Program-made: the position numbers and the translations under genes
NCBI GenBank assembly: GCA_020744425.1
Contig: JAGMUV010000001.1
Coordinates: forward strand, 3,906,001 to 3,970,000
Reading direction: 5' to 3'
Length of the DNA: 64,000 nt
From: Dactylonectria macrodidyma
Taxonomy: Eukaryota; Ascomycota; Sordariomycetes; Hypocreales; Nectriaceae
Shown: piece after piece, positions 45,658-57,589 of the stretch
How the letters are laid out: every line of letters starts with the position of its first letter
Position numbering within the stretch: position 1 is the first letter of the stretch
Notes under the pieces: generated by a model
What the model was told of the DNA's origin: nothing
The model's input: the letters and a program-made list of their open reading frames with translations, nothing else
Databases searched by the model: none

Positions 45658-47086
45658 TTAAAGCTCCGAGACAAAGGACCTGACATCGTCGACAAACAAC
45701 CCCGGCTGAGCAAGAGCTGGGAAATGGCCACCTTTATCATGGCGGTTGAAGAACACGAGGTTCGCACTGCGTTCGACCCACGGCCGTGGCTGCAGAATGT
45801 TAGCGCATGGCCTTGGAGTAACGACGGGATTCCTGTAGGTTAAAATGGTCAAACACATACTACCAGGGGGAACTTAGCAACCTCCTTGAAAGGGCCGTTA
45901 AGATTTCCAAACTGTGAAACGCCGGTTGGAACATTTGTAGAGGGAAAGTTCAGCGCCTATCATGATGAGGAACTGTGTTAGTGAACCTTGTGTATGCGGT
46001 GGACAGGAAAGACTGCTCTCGACCGACCTTACTAAACAGCCCGTAGCCTCGGATAGCAGCAACAGGCTCTTGGATCCACATAAGCATCGTGTCGGTAATC
46101 ATTTCATCAAAGGTAATTACATAGTCGTCGCTGCCGATATACTTAAGATCCCACATCCAGCTGGCAAGTCCGATGGGGCTGTCGGACAGGGCCACAGAGA
46201 CCATCTGCGGCTTCTGGGTTTGAATCGTGGCATATCCAAAGTGCTTGGCAGTCCACTCGTTCATGACGGAGATGTACTCACTCTCCTCCGGGGTGGCCAG
46301 GCCCTGCGAGTAGCGTTCCTGGTCGTCCGCGGTCGGCAGCAGGAAGAAGAAATCGGTGTAATGACCGATGAGGCTGTCGCGAACATCAACAGCCATCCAC
46401 ATGCCCACGACCCATCCGAGGTCCGTCGAGGCAACGATATACTTGTCATATCCAAGCTGCTTCATCATGGCATCGAACGCCCGCCCAACCTCTCGGGGAC
46501 CCTGGCCGTCTTGGGTGGGGGCCGGGCTGAAGCCATAACCGGGCAGGTCCGGGGCGACGACGTGGAACGAGGCTCCGCCGCTGCCGGTAGCAGTCAGGTT
46601 CTTAATAACTTTTGACCACTCGGTATGGGTGGATGTCCACCCGTGTATCAGAAGCAGGGGGATCGCGTTTTTAGCCTTAGACTTTTCGTGAACAAAGTGG
46701 AGGGGAATCGGCGCTGAGTAATTGCCATTGCCAGGAACCGTAGTCGCGTAATGCTTTTGCTTGTTGAGCTCCTTCTCCGTGGCCCTCCAGTCATATTCAG
46801 TGGCCCAGTACTGGGCCAGATTGGCTACGGCTTGCGGGGGAGGTCCTTCGACCGACCAGCCTTGGATGACGTTGGGTGACGGGCGATAGCCCCGCACTTT
46901 GCGTTCAGTAAGCTTGAGAAGCTTCTTGTCGACCTGGATGTCGAAGCGCTGAGGGGATGTTGTCTCCGGGAAGCGGAAGTTAAGGTCCCTCCGGATTCCA
47001 TCCTGGCTACTAGAAGGCGTAGCAGACGTCAGGGCCGCTAGGCTGAGGCCCGAGAGCGCGGTGGTGACCACTGTGTCTAGCAGCAT
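45658..47086 (-). CDS. Secreted-type epoxide hydrolase (alpha/beta hydrolase, EHN domain), about 427 residues
   Basis: Three exons (47086-46028, 45956-45864, 45789-45658) join in phase 0 throughout. Residues 1-~22 (MLLDTVVTTALSGLSLAALT) look like a signal peptide. An N-terminal epoxide-hydrolase domain (FRFPETTSPQRFDIQV) follows, then the oxyanion motif HGWTSTHTEW. The nucleophile elbow STDLGW carries the catalytic Asp. In the last exon FFNRHDKGGHFPAL provides the catalytic His. The family opens epoxides to diols by an ester intermediate. The donor of intron 1 is GTCGGT rather than GTAAGT, and this splice is the least certain. Next to an NmrA-like gene, an SDR and a PKS relic, a role in secondary metabolism is plausible but unproven. 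Confidence 0.85.
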
Positions 47087-47255
47087 TTTCGATTTAAGGA
47101 AGTACAAGTACGAAGGGAATGAATTCTTCAGGTTCTCAGACGCTTAGAATGTTGATAATCGGATGAGGATCTTCTGGTATCAAAGCCAGGCAAGGCAGAA
47201 CACTATCACATCTTATACTAATTCCTCCGATACTTGTGAATCTTAATGAAGGCTC

Positions 47256-47639
47256 CTATCGCTGGGGTAGGGGTTCCGGGATGACCGCTACGACTGTTGA
47301 CGCTCCGTCCTGGGGTGGCGCCAAGATGGCAGGATCACTAAATGCAAGGGGAACACCTGGGCATATGAACCGGATGACATGCGATGTCATCAAGCTGAGC
47401 TGCAGGGTCATCATTTTTGTGGATCCCTGGTCATCATTCACCGTTGAGTCTGGGAAACCTCCCCAATCCTGCTTAGAAATGTCCACATGGCTGACTAAAT
47501 TAGAGAAACCCGGGGCCGGCAGATTTCTCCGAGACGCTCCTTTGTAAGCTGCCGATAGGGACGACTGCTCCAAGTCTGAAGTCCAGGCGACGGCCAGAGG
47601 CGCAGGAGAATCTGAGTTTCGCGACTCTAAAAGTAGCAT
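47256..47639 (-). other. 127-codon open frame of unknown status
   Basis: An ATG-initiated frame (MLLLESRNSDSPAPLAVAWT...) lies head-to-head with the NmrA-like gene, 81 bp apart. Its Ser/Pro-rich, weakly structured composition resembles a linker of a fungal transcription factor, but no zinc cluster or other domain is visible. It could be a small gene, a relic exon or chance. Confidence 0.3.
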
Positions 47640-47720
47640 GGCCCAACATCATCCTCCAAAAATCCTGAAATTATTAAACGCCTTCATTAATTTCCTCTTC
47701 TACATAAAATCTGCCAAGAA

Positions 47721-48788
47721 ATGCCTGTGGTAGCTATTGCCGGGGGCACTGGCGGCATTGGCCGACCTCTTGTTCAAGAAATTGTCGCGGATGGCAAGTC
47801 CGAGGTCCTTGTCTTGAGTCGAAAGGTTTGTCCCACTGGCGTAAGTACGGTAATGAAGCTGCAAAGATAACAATCAGTACTGCTTAGGCCGATCCAGGGC
47901 TAGGGAAGACTCTTGGTGCTCGCATCTTACCCGTCGACTACTCCGATCTGGACACTCTTGTGGCCGTGCTCGAGGACAACCGAGTCGACACGCTCATATC
48001 TGCTTTGAGCGCGCGTGCCCCGCCAGACCAAGAGCACAGCCTGATTCAGGCTGCCGAAAGGTCCACCATCACCAAACGATACATCCCGAGCGTCTGGGGT
48101 GTTAAATTTCTCCCGGAGGACTCCTGGTTCCCCATAGCCGCGACCAAATTGGCCATTTTCGACGCCCTGGAGAAGACGGACTTGGAGTGGACCGTGGTTT
48201 CCAATGGTTTCTTCCTGGATTACTGGGGAATTCCGAAGATCGAGTCGTACTTGGCCCCGGTGACGGTGGTTGTCGACATTGCCGGCAAGAAGGCTGCTAT
48301 TCCAGGCAGTGGTGACAAGCCTGTCGTCTTCACCTACACCAGAGACGTAGGCAAGTTCACGGCCAAGTTAGTGACGTTGGACAAGTGGGAACCAGTGTCT
48401 TATATAGTTGGAGAACGACTCACTTGGGGGAAGTTTGTCCAAGTCGCTGAAGAGGTCATGGGTACGTATGGGATTGAGAATCACCGTCATACCCTTAATG
48501 AACTTCCCTGGCGTAAAGCTAATAGCAGACATCGCAGGCGAGAAGTTCGAAGTCACCCATGATTCAGTTGAGTTACTCCAGTCAGGCAAGGTCACGGAGC
48601 TACCAAGCCACGTACATGCCTACCCTTATTTCCCCAAGGAAGCGCTTCAGGCCACGCTATCTCAGTTCGCGATTTTGTTCGAGAAGGGAGTGTTTGATTT
48701 TCAACCTGAGCAAACTCTGAACGACTTGTTCCCAGAGATCAAGCCAAAGTCTGTTCGGGACGTTCTAACTATTGGATGGAAGGAGTAA
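47721..48788 (+). CDS. NmrA-like NAD(P)-binding oxidoreductase/regulator, 309 residues
   Basis: Exons 47721-47825, 47888-48461 and 48538-48788 close to 309 residues, with introns of 62 and 76 bp. The N-terminus MPVVAIAGGTGGIGRPLVQE is the NmrA/isoflavone-reductase-like dinucleotide motif. DTLISALSAR and AAERSTITKRYIPSVWG follow as the family's second and third strands, then WTVVSNGFFLDYWG. The SDR Y-x3-K pair is not at the usual place, as is common in this atypical family. Members either sense NADP(H) or reduce small molecules; neither can be chosen here. All splice sites are canonical. Confidence 0.85.
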
Positions 48789-50600
48789 TTTCAATATGTG
48801 TACTCCCCAGGGCTTGACCAGGGGTCCTGTAGTCAAGCAGTTTTACCGTTTGTTCCATGTCTTCATTCCCATCGAATGCGAAGTGCTTTTTGTGTATGAA
48901 TAAGAATGGCCTCGCTAAGCAATGTCCTTTCCCAAACTTGACAACATACCCCCTCTGTCAAAGAACAATGGCCCTCCCGTCGGAACTGATGATGGAGAGC
49001 AAGGCTCCTCAACATTCATACATATGGTCACCAAGGAACAGGTCCCTTTTCGTCTAAAGAACATTCCAATCAATCCAATCAATCCAATCTCGGCTGCTGT
49101 CGACGATGGAGATCGCACCGGTTAGCACACTATCGCTCTTTTTCGAGAGATGTCCTGACTCAAGAAGAAACAGACCACGCCCAGAGCCACCCGGGAATTG
49201 GAGACCAGTCTCAGTCTACTTGGGAGGGTATAAACGAGACAGAATGGAGTTCTGAATTTTACCTAGAAGGCGAGACGCCCGGGAGGCCAACCGAATTGAG
49301 CAGTCCCACGCGATATGAAAGTTTTACTTCGACCCCCCAATCCCAGTCAACTCAAGGGCGGCCTGCTTGTGCTCTCATTCCAACACAGAAGGCTCGAGAT
49401 GCGAATAATACGGAATTTTTGATGAGAAAAGTGAGAGTGATATCACATAGGATATAAAAGAAATCGGCAAAGAGACCCAAAAAAAAACCTCCGAAAGGTA
49501 CGTGATGCTAAGTATGCGTCATATCATTCTAATGCTTATTAAGGGCGATGATGTCGCGAACTTGGTCCCGGAGACCAAGTTTTCTCCTACACCAGCAGCT
49601 CGAACCAAGTTCCTGGATGATGATGGTGATCTTATCTTCCCCACTGTTTAGAAACCCTGGGGGATACGGAGTCGGATAAGGAAGAGTGGCAGCGAGCAAT
49701 GATCGCCTCAGGGGAATAGACAGCAGCTAGGTGCTCCTTCATGTCTACCTACTCTATTAGTTCGAGATATGCCTATCCATACGAAGATCCAACGCCATTG
49801 TTATAAACCATCACGCTAGTAGCCATAACTTGGGAATCATCTATATCCTCCATCCAAGCTCTAGGGTCCATCCGCGCCCAACAACGTCACAAAGGCCACG
49901 ATTACCTTCGGAACTTATCTCACCCTCCACCTCTGGACCCCAAGTCACAGTGCAAGCCTATGAGGAATGGACATGCGATGTAACTCCGAGCGAGGAGGAC
50001 AAGCATTCAAGGCCGTAAGGTAGTTTGGGAATATTTTTGAGGTGCTTCTAGCACTCGGACCTACAGACTTCCACCGTGTCGTCTTGCAGGCTTACAGACA
50101 AATAGAACAGGTTCATGAGTAATTTGAAGATGGGGAGCCCGGAATTCCTGGGGTGGCTGTCCAACTTAGGGAAACTGGTGCGACGAACAGGTACGACGCG
50201 TGTAGAGGGTTAAGGGAGTTCGGAAGATGCCGAGGATTCTGAAGGTACCGAAGAATCAGAGTTTGACTGAATGCCATTGTGGTGTGATCGGCACGGAGGG
50301 TAAGAATTGAGAGGGGTGTGGCTGGTGTAAGTACCGGTAGTAAAGGCAAATAACAACAGAGGGAATGAAATTAGAGGCGATGAACATCTCGGGAGGAGAA
50401 AACCGCAGCAAAAGAAAACCTCATGGGGAAAATGTTAAAAGGTGAAAAAGTCAAAAATTGAAGACGAAATCAAAAGCAAGAGACCACAGGGTAGAACGGC
50501 GCTGCAAGTCGTGCCTGTTTATAATAGAGGCGGTGCGACAAACAGAGTCAACCTATTCACTGGTGTGCGTGAATCACCGCCAAGCGCCTTGTCATTGACG
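48789..50600. other. Gap between NmrA-like gene and PKS relic; possible coding remnant
   Basis: Most of this 1.8 kb has no recognisable gene. An open frame without a clear ATG ends at TAA 49455-49457. It runs back at least 300 bp and encodes a Ser/Thr/Gln/Glu-rich stretch (DVLTQEETDHAQSHPG...WEGINETEWSSEFYLEGE), so it may be an exon of a lost or spliced gene. A short CCAATCAAT-type triplication occurs at 49063-49088. The ~50,000 region has a TVQAYEEW segment of a kind seen in degraded fungal repeats. Confidence 0.35.
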
Positions 50601-50779
50601 GAGAACCCAAGCCCAAACGAACGGTGTACTCTGATTGAAGTTTCCATCGGCTTTAAAAAGAACGTGATGGAAGTACAGTTGATAGTAATTGCTAACACAT
50701 CAAGGGTGAGAACAAGCACATCACCGGGGCGGCCAATACATGGGCGCTCGGGCGCGCCACCCACAAACTGCCCGGCGTC

Positions 50780-53581
50780 CCATTGGCCCATGCAATACGC
50801 AACACCTGATGCTAGCCTCATCATTGGCCTGACTCGCTCGATCAGGTCAGAGACAGCTTCCAACATTGTGACCCTCGGCCTCGAATGCGATCCAGAGCCC
50901 GGCCATTTACATGCCACCAGAGCTATCATCAAGGTTCTTCAAAGCGTATGGAGCCTAGCGGACGGCCCATACAAAAACGATCGGGAGTTCTTGGAGAGGA
51001 ATGGCAGGCTATACGTGCCTCGGGTGGTCAGCGACGATAGACTCAATCGAGTGGTACAAGACGAGCTCGGCGGATCCTGCTTGACAGAGCAGCCTTACCA
51101 ACAAGCCGGCCGACCTTTCAAGATTGCCATTGACTGTCCTGGAGCTCTCGATAGTCTGTACTTCACCGACGACATTGCAGAGCTGGCGGACGATGAGGTG
51201 GAGATCGACGTCAAGGCCACTGGTGTCAACTTCAAGGACATAGTTGTGTCTATGGGCCAGCTCCGACAACAACCCTACATGGGCCTCGAGGTTACAGGCA
51301 TCATCAGTGCAATCGGGACATCTGTTCACCGACCAGGGACTCGGCGTTGGCCAACGTGTCATGGCCATGGTGGAAGGCGGCTACTGTACGACAGCTCGCT
51401 GTCGGCCAAGCAGTGTCAGTCCTATCCCCGGCAGCTTGAGTTTCGAGTCGGCCTGCTCGATCACCGTGGTCTACTGCACTGCGTATTATAGCCTCTTCGG
51501 CATTGGCCGCCTGGAAAAGGGAGACAAGGTCTTGATCCACGCAGCGGCAGGGGGTGTTGGCCAAGCAGCCATCATGCTTGCCAAGTTCGCCGGGGCCGAA
51601 GTCTTCGCCACGGTCGGGTCTAGGGCCAAGAAGCAGGAAATCATGGACAAGTACAGCATTGCAGAGGATCGCATCTTTTACAGCCGCGACGTCAGCTTTG
51701 CCCCTGCCCTGTGACGTGCAACAAACGGCCACGGCGTCGATGTCGTCCTCAACTCGCTCGCGGGTGACCTCCTCCGTGAGACGTGGGAGTGCATTGCGCC
51801 CTTTGGTCGTTTCGTCGAAATCGGCAAGACAGACATTACTAGGAACAGTCGTCTGGACATGAAGCAGTTCGACAAGAACGTGTCCTTCGCGTCGGTTGAC
51901 CTTTCCAAAGTCGCAGCACAAAAACCGTCTCTCATGAGGAGACAGTTGGACGACGTGTACAGGTTGCTGCTGGATGGAAGAATCTCTCCGATATCCACGA
52001 CGGCCTATTGCATCTCCAACATTGAACAAGCGTTCTGCGCTCTGCAAGGCGGGAAAGTCACTAGAAAACTAGTCGTCATACTAAGTGCAGATGCCGTGGT
52101 TAAGGCGACGCCCAGGAGAAACATCGTCCGATACACTGCGGGCGGATGCCACTTATCTGTTGATCGGCGGCACAGGAGGTCTTGGATGTAGCATGGCCTA
52201 GTGGATGGTCGAGAAGGGGGCTCGGAACGTGGTCCTTACGTCTCGGTCAGCAAGAGTCACCCCTGAAGTACAAGATGTGCTGGAGCATGCGAAGTCTTGG
52301 GGGCCAACATCATTTGTCACATCTATCAACTGTTGAGACTGAAGATAAGTCTCAAAAGCTCGGATCTCTAGCAAACCAGTCTCGAAGACCCGGCTTCCTA
52401 ACAAGCCGGTCTCAAAGACCCGGATCCCAAGGGATCCGGTCTAAAGAAAACCTTATCATAGCTATGAGAGCAACCTACAAATAGGTCTGCCGCAAGCCCT
52501 CAGTTAGATAGAAATTAAGAGCTTCCATTCATATCACAATGCACCCATCCTATCTGATGCAACATCATTCTGAAAGCCAACGACGTGACTGATTCAGACG
52601 CGTAATCAGCACTGATCGACGTAGAACTGAAGCAGCTTCCACCAATTCGCGGTGTAATCCAGGGGGCTATGGTTCTTAGGGTAAGGACTCGCTCCCACCA
52701 GACATGACATCCAAAACTAACACAATGTATAGGATGTCCTTTTCGAGAACCTGACCATGAGGAATGGGAGGGAGTCGTACGCTGCAAAGTCAAGGGCACC
52801 TGGAATCTACACCACGCCCTTGCCAAGTCTCGCCTGGACTTTTTCGTATGTCTCGGGTCCTGCACTGGCACTATCGGCAACCGCGGTCAGTCGGCTTACG
52901 CTGCGGCCAACGTCTTTCTCGATCACTTTGTGCAATGGTGCAACTCTCAGGGCCTTCCTGGAACCTGCATCTACCTATTTGCTGTTCAGGGCGTTGGATG
53001 TCTGGCCCGGGAAAAGGACCGTGAGCAAGAAGTGCTTCAGACCATCGGCGGCGATCCCATCACGGAAAGAGAAGTGCTGGCGCTCTTGGCTGCCGCCATC
53101 AGCGGCGAGGCCACTTCGTCATGCGACAGTGTGTGCCTCGCGAGCTTAAAAGTCACGACTGGCTCTCGGGCCATGTCCCGGGCCAAGGATGCGAGGTTCA
53201 AGCGCCTCGTCGACGCCGTCGTCAAGGACGAAGGCGGTGGTGCCAGACCTGACAAAGGCGAGCTCTCATTCTCGCAAGCCCTCAAAACAGCCGAGTCCAC
53301 CGAAGATGCGCTGGAGGCCATCTACGAAGCACTACCTAGTCAACAAGATCGCGTCGGTGCTGATGCTCGCGCCCGAAGAGGTGCATCGCGCGCACTCGGT
53401 TCTGTCCACGGGCTTGGACTCGTTGGTGGTCATAGAAGTTCGCAATTGGATCACGCGTGAGGCGGGCGCGACTGTTCGGACTGTTCAGATTCTGGAGATC
53501 CAGAACTCGCCGTCGTTGAGAGCTCTTGCAAGCACGATTCTTGACAGGTCCAATGTTGTGAATCTGAATCTGATTAAATGA
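50780..53581 (+). pseudogene. 3' relic of a highly reducing polyketide synthase (ER-KR-ACP)
   Basis: The order is: a linker (DASLIIGLTRSIRSETASN, then RNGRLYVPRVV); an enoylreductase (VNFKDIVVSMGQL, then AAAGGVGQAAIMLAK, ~51020-52110); a ketoreductase (LLIGGTGGLGCSMA at ~52155, then SCTGTIGNRGQSAYAAANVF and FLDHF, ~52130-53000); and an ACP with the GLDSL phosphopantetheine site (~53330-53560), ending at 53581. Damage includes a frameshift near 51325, TGA at 51712, TAG at 52199, an insertion at ~52331-52560 inside the KR, and another frameshift near 52760. The KS, AT and DH domains are missing upstream, so this is under a third of a normal ~7-kb gene. The product cannot be inferred. Confidence 0.88.
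52331..52565. mobile_element. Insertion inside the PKS ketoreductase, LTR-like
   Basis: KR similarity stops at TSFVTS (about 52325) and resumes near 52610. Between them the sequence starts TGTTGAGACTGAAG, a typical fungal LTR start. It contains three related repeats (about 52365-52445) built on GGTCTCAAAGACCCGG, each with inverted symmetry. I could not define the right end or a target duplication, so the class is uncertain. Confidence 0.45.
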
Positions 53582-54071
53582 GTATGGAGAGTAAGAGGTC
53601 TTCTATTACGAGCGCTAGGTATAGGTAAACTTGTTGAATTGGACCATGTTGGAACACCTGGGCGCAGGGTGGTCACGTGAGACTAGGTGGTTCGGGACCG
53701 AATCAGGGAAGGCTCGCCGAGCCCTCGCTAAGCTAGACCGTATCAGGAAAGCTAGAAGTAGCTATACCTCCTGAGGGGCGGGAAGGGAGGCAGAAGTAAC
53801 AGCATACACACACATTACACGGTCATCAGTATGGTCCCCTAAGCTATCCAACAATACTTGCACAGCATGCGATCCAACACGTGACCCTTGGGTGAAGGTG
53901 TCTGTGTGCGAACCAAGACGAGCTCCTAAACAACCCTTGTGATCTGCAAAGTTACATTTGCCTGCCGCTGTCCTACGACACAGAGTTCAGAGTCTTCTCC
54001 ATCGCAGAAGAATTTTCCAGCGCACACAACATTCTCATTTCGGCATCTGTTCTCATCTTTGCCTTGAAAAT
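53582..54071. other. Intergenic region upstream of the GARS gene
   Basis: About 490 bp between the PKS relic and the first GARS copy. A CT-rich leader precedes the ATG. No other feature was recognised. Confidence 0.4.
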
Positions 54072-55575
54072 ATGTCTTGCCTCTCAGGAAGTCGCTTGAT
54101 CGTCCTCGTCATCGGAAAAGGCGCCCGAGAACACGCCCTTGCCTGGAAGCTGAGTCAAGCACCGTCCGTGAGACACGTCTTTGTGTACCCAGGGAATGCG
54201 GGCACACAGGATGGCCTTGCCAACGTGTCGAACCTCGCGCTCGCGGGGTTTACTGAGAACCCTGTGAACCAGGCCACAGATTATGAGCAGGTCGCGCAGA
54301 CAGCCAAGGCGCTCAATGTCGGGCTCACTGTCATCGGCCCGGATGACGCCGTCGTTGACGGGGTAGAGGAACACTTCCGTCACGGTGAGTCAGTCAAGCG
54401 GCATCTGTATCACTGCTAACCGTCTGGTAATGTACAGTGGCCATCCCATGTTTCGCCCCTTCAAAAGCGGCGGCAGAACTTGAGGCCTCCAAGGTTTTTG
54501 CCAAGGCATTTATGAACAAGCACAACATTCCCACAGCAGCGCACAGGAGCTTCAACGACGTGGAAGATGCCATCGCCTATGTGAAACATGTTGATCATCG
54601 CATCGTCATCAAAGCCGATGGTTTAGCTGCTGGAAAGGGGGTGGTCCTACCCGAAACGACTGCAGAAGCATTGGTCGAGTTGCGTGGAATTCTTCAAGAT
54701 GATAAGTTCGGCGCCGCAGGGTCGTCGGTCGTCATCGAGGAGTATATGGAGGGCGATGAAATTAGCCTCTTAACGTTTAGCGACGGAGCAACATTCAAGT
54801 CGCTTCCTCCAGGTCAAGATCATAAACGCATCGGTGAGGGAAACACCGGACCCAATACCGGTGGCATGGGCGTCTACTCCCCCGTGCCATTTGTTACCTG
54901 CAGCACCCTCGATCAGATTGATCGAGACATCATTGGACCGACCTTTGCTGGATTAAGGGCTGAAGGTGAGTCCATTTGCTTTGGGAATGACGAGGTCAGA
55001 GAGCATTTACTCATAACTCACTAGGCCGCCCATTCGTCGGACTTCTCTTCACTGGCATCATGATTACCCCGACCGGACCAAAGGTCATTGAGTACAACGT
55101 TAGATTTGGCGACCCGGAGACGCAGAGCTCGATGATGCTCTTGTCAGATGACACTGATCTTGCCGCCGTCCTACTCTCCTGCACTACGAAGACTCTCGAT
55201 CAAGTACGACTGGTCACGCGTCCAGGTTTTGCTTGCAACGTTGTCGTCGCTTCCGGTGGCTACCCGGGCCCTTATGCTATAGGCAAAGAGATCACCATAG
55301 CGCCTCATCCCAAAGATGTCATGATCTTTAATGCAGGGACTAAAAAGGACGATAGCGATGGAACCCTAAGGACTGCCGGTGGCCGAGTCCTTTCTATCGC
55401 TGCCTTTGGGCCCACTCTTCGAGAAGCTGTTGACAAGGCGTATCGAGGTGTACAGAGTGTACACTTTGACGGAATGGTTTTTAGGAAAGATATTGCCTCT
55501 CAGTATGTTGTCCCGTCATCTAGTGCAAAAGAAATCAGTCTACTAATTTATCTTAGGGGGCTGAGAAGTCTATGA
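54072..55575 (+). CDS. Glycinamide ribonucleotide synthetase (phosphoribosylamine-glycine ligase), stand-alone copy
   Basis: Exons 54072-54384, 54438-54965 and 55025-55575 join in phase. A further in-phase 54-bp intron (55503-55556) may be removed, giving 445 residues instead of 463. The N-terminal motif reads IGKGAREHALAWK, where canonical GARS has GSGGREHA. The ATP-grasp part has VIKADGLAAGKGVVL, EEYMEGDEISLLTFSDG, NTGPNTGGMG and VIEYNVRFGDPETQ, so ATP- and metal-binding residues are kept. The enzyme joins glycine to phosphoribosylamine in purine synthesis. Fungi normally carry GARS fused to AIRS in one bifunctional protein; here it stands alone with no AIRS domain after it. It is likely an additional copy and looks intact. 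Confidence 0.85.
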
Positions 55576-55704
55576 TTGAAAGCGCTTGGCATTCACCATG
55601 TCTTCCGTAAAGATCCTGTGTGCAGCCTACGTACGTAACCCCCCCTCCTTTTACTCAATTCGCCACAGTAAACTACTAGTAATCCCTTGCCATACCTTGT
55701 GAGC

Positions 55705-57197
55705 TTAATAACTGACTCCAATATCACGCCGATAGTCTATGCTATTGAAGGAAACTCTTTTCATCGCTTCATAAGCTCCTCGAGCAGCCTGTTCAATAGT
55801 ATTGCCGACACTGCAAACACCAATGACACGTCCCTCTCGGGCCTGCAAAAATTATTTCGCCGCTTGTTGTTGTTTTTGAGGTAGTGTGGTTTTGAAACAA
55901 ATGAATGAATGGGTTCATAATTAGCAATCAAGAATGCATGTGGGCGTTGAATTCTTACCACTTGGGAAATGTGACGATATGTTGACATTTGGGATAAGCT
56001 TTGCCGAACAATGAGGGTAGGTCTTCGCTACGGCCACGACAACAACAGCATGTAGTTTCTCGAATGAAAGAGATAGAGGACTCAACTGTTGCAAACTGCA
56101 ATCCTTGAGACTTGCCGCAAGGTCAACATCTGGGCTGATCAATGACATCAGAGCCTGGGTCTCTGGATCGCTGAGTCGGACATCATACTCAATGGCCATG
56201 GGCCCATCTTTCGTGATGATGGTATCTATGGCAATAAAACTAGCGAATCCGAGATCTACAAGATGGAATCAGCAACGTTGACAGCAATGTTGAAATCTGG
56301 CTTTGCGCACCGGTGCTCTCACCTTCCTGACGCATAACGCCTAGAGTCCTCTTTACGAAGCTTTTTTGTATGACTTGAAGTAATGCATCTGGACATCTTT
56401 GCGTTGGGCATATGCATCCCATTCCGCCAGTAGATGGACCTTGGTCTCTGTCTTGCCGCCTCTTGAAGTCGAGGTATGGCGGGAACATAAGAGAAGTCGT
56501 GCCATCCGTCAGGGCGATGATACTAAATTCTTCTCCCTCTAAAAAATGCTCGACCAGGATGAACGCTTTTTCGGATCGGGATTCGGTGTCCAAAGGGAAG
56601 TATTTTTCCAAGACGGCCTCTGCCTCTTCAAGGCTGTTGCCCACAAAGACATTTCTACCTCCGGTCAAGCCCTGGTATTTGATAACGAGTTGGTTTGTGC
56701 CATTTTCGATTGCATTTTTCACGAATTGGAGGGTCTCATGATGGCTTGAAAAGAGGCCATAGTCAGCCGATGGTATCCCATGGCGACGCATGAATTCCTT
56801 GGCGAAGGCTTTTGAGGTCTCCAGCAAGGCCGCGCTTTTAGTTGGTCCGATGCACGGAATCCCGACTGATCACCGCAAGGTTAGTGAAACAGTTCGTTGC
56901 GACTCATTGGAGGGGGTACACAAAACCATGATGAAAGCTGTCAACTGCCCCAGCCAAAAGATCAAACTCGCTGGTAAAAATAGCCAAGTTGATTCTCGCA
57001 TCATGGGCAACCTTGATTGAATCATAAAGGCTGCTGAAAGCAACGTTTTTTGTTTTTGGTGTCTGTCGAGTTCCCGCATTACCTGGCAAAACGACGATAG
57101 ACTCGACTAGCGGAGATTGACTGAACTTCCACGCAAGCGCATGCTCCCGCCCTCCGGAGCCAATAAGAAGTATTCTCAACAGATCAGGAGACATCAT
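55705..57197 (-). CDS. Diverged second GARS-like ATP-grasp gene, convergent with the first
   Basis: Exons 57197-56927, 56865-56323 and 56255-55959 join in phase, and a last exon (~55837-55705) encodes GRVIGVCSVGNTIEQAARGAYEAMKRVSF... to a stop. The N-terminus has the canonical GSGGREHALAWK, but the ATP-binding loop reads YQGLTGGRNVFV, so the GKG of active GARS is gone. The acidic motif reads VRLSDPETQ instead of VRFGDPETQ; LEGEEFSII and STGGMG remain. The junction to the last exon needs a frame shift with the best splice sites, and the VFHAGT-like segment is blurred. It may be a pseudogene or a protein with a changed role. Stops are 130 bp apart from the first copy. Confidence 0.68.
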
Positions 57198-57589
57198 ACA
57201 ATCTCCTCATTCCCAATTCAGTATTTACAGAATTCAAATGTAAATATGCGTCGCTGTACTTGCTGGTGGAGAGTGAGGAGCGGGCATCTTCAAGTTCGCA
57301 AAATGGGTTACGCATCAATGATGAACTAAGATATGTACGAGAAGAGACAGAAGCGCATAATTTTCATGCAGTAAAGTCTTGTAGCAAGCTTCGGAACCTC
57401 TGGTCACTGGCGTTGCTTCCCGTCAAGATAACGCCGATCTTGGCAGTCCTCACCACTTGCTCATTGATCCCGTTTTCACTCATCCAACCTAGCTGTTCCT
57501 TTGTTCGTTTCATGATCCCCTCGATTTATACACAAAGAGGGACTGGGTTTCTTCCCTGTTTATAGTTAGTTATCTTCTAGTACTGATTT

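Noticed and set aside
51304..52047. 247-codon minus-strand frame across the PKS enoylreductase
   Set aside because: The plus strand shows clear ER motifs over the same bases; the minus frame resembles nothing.
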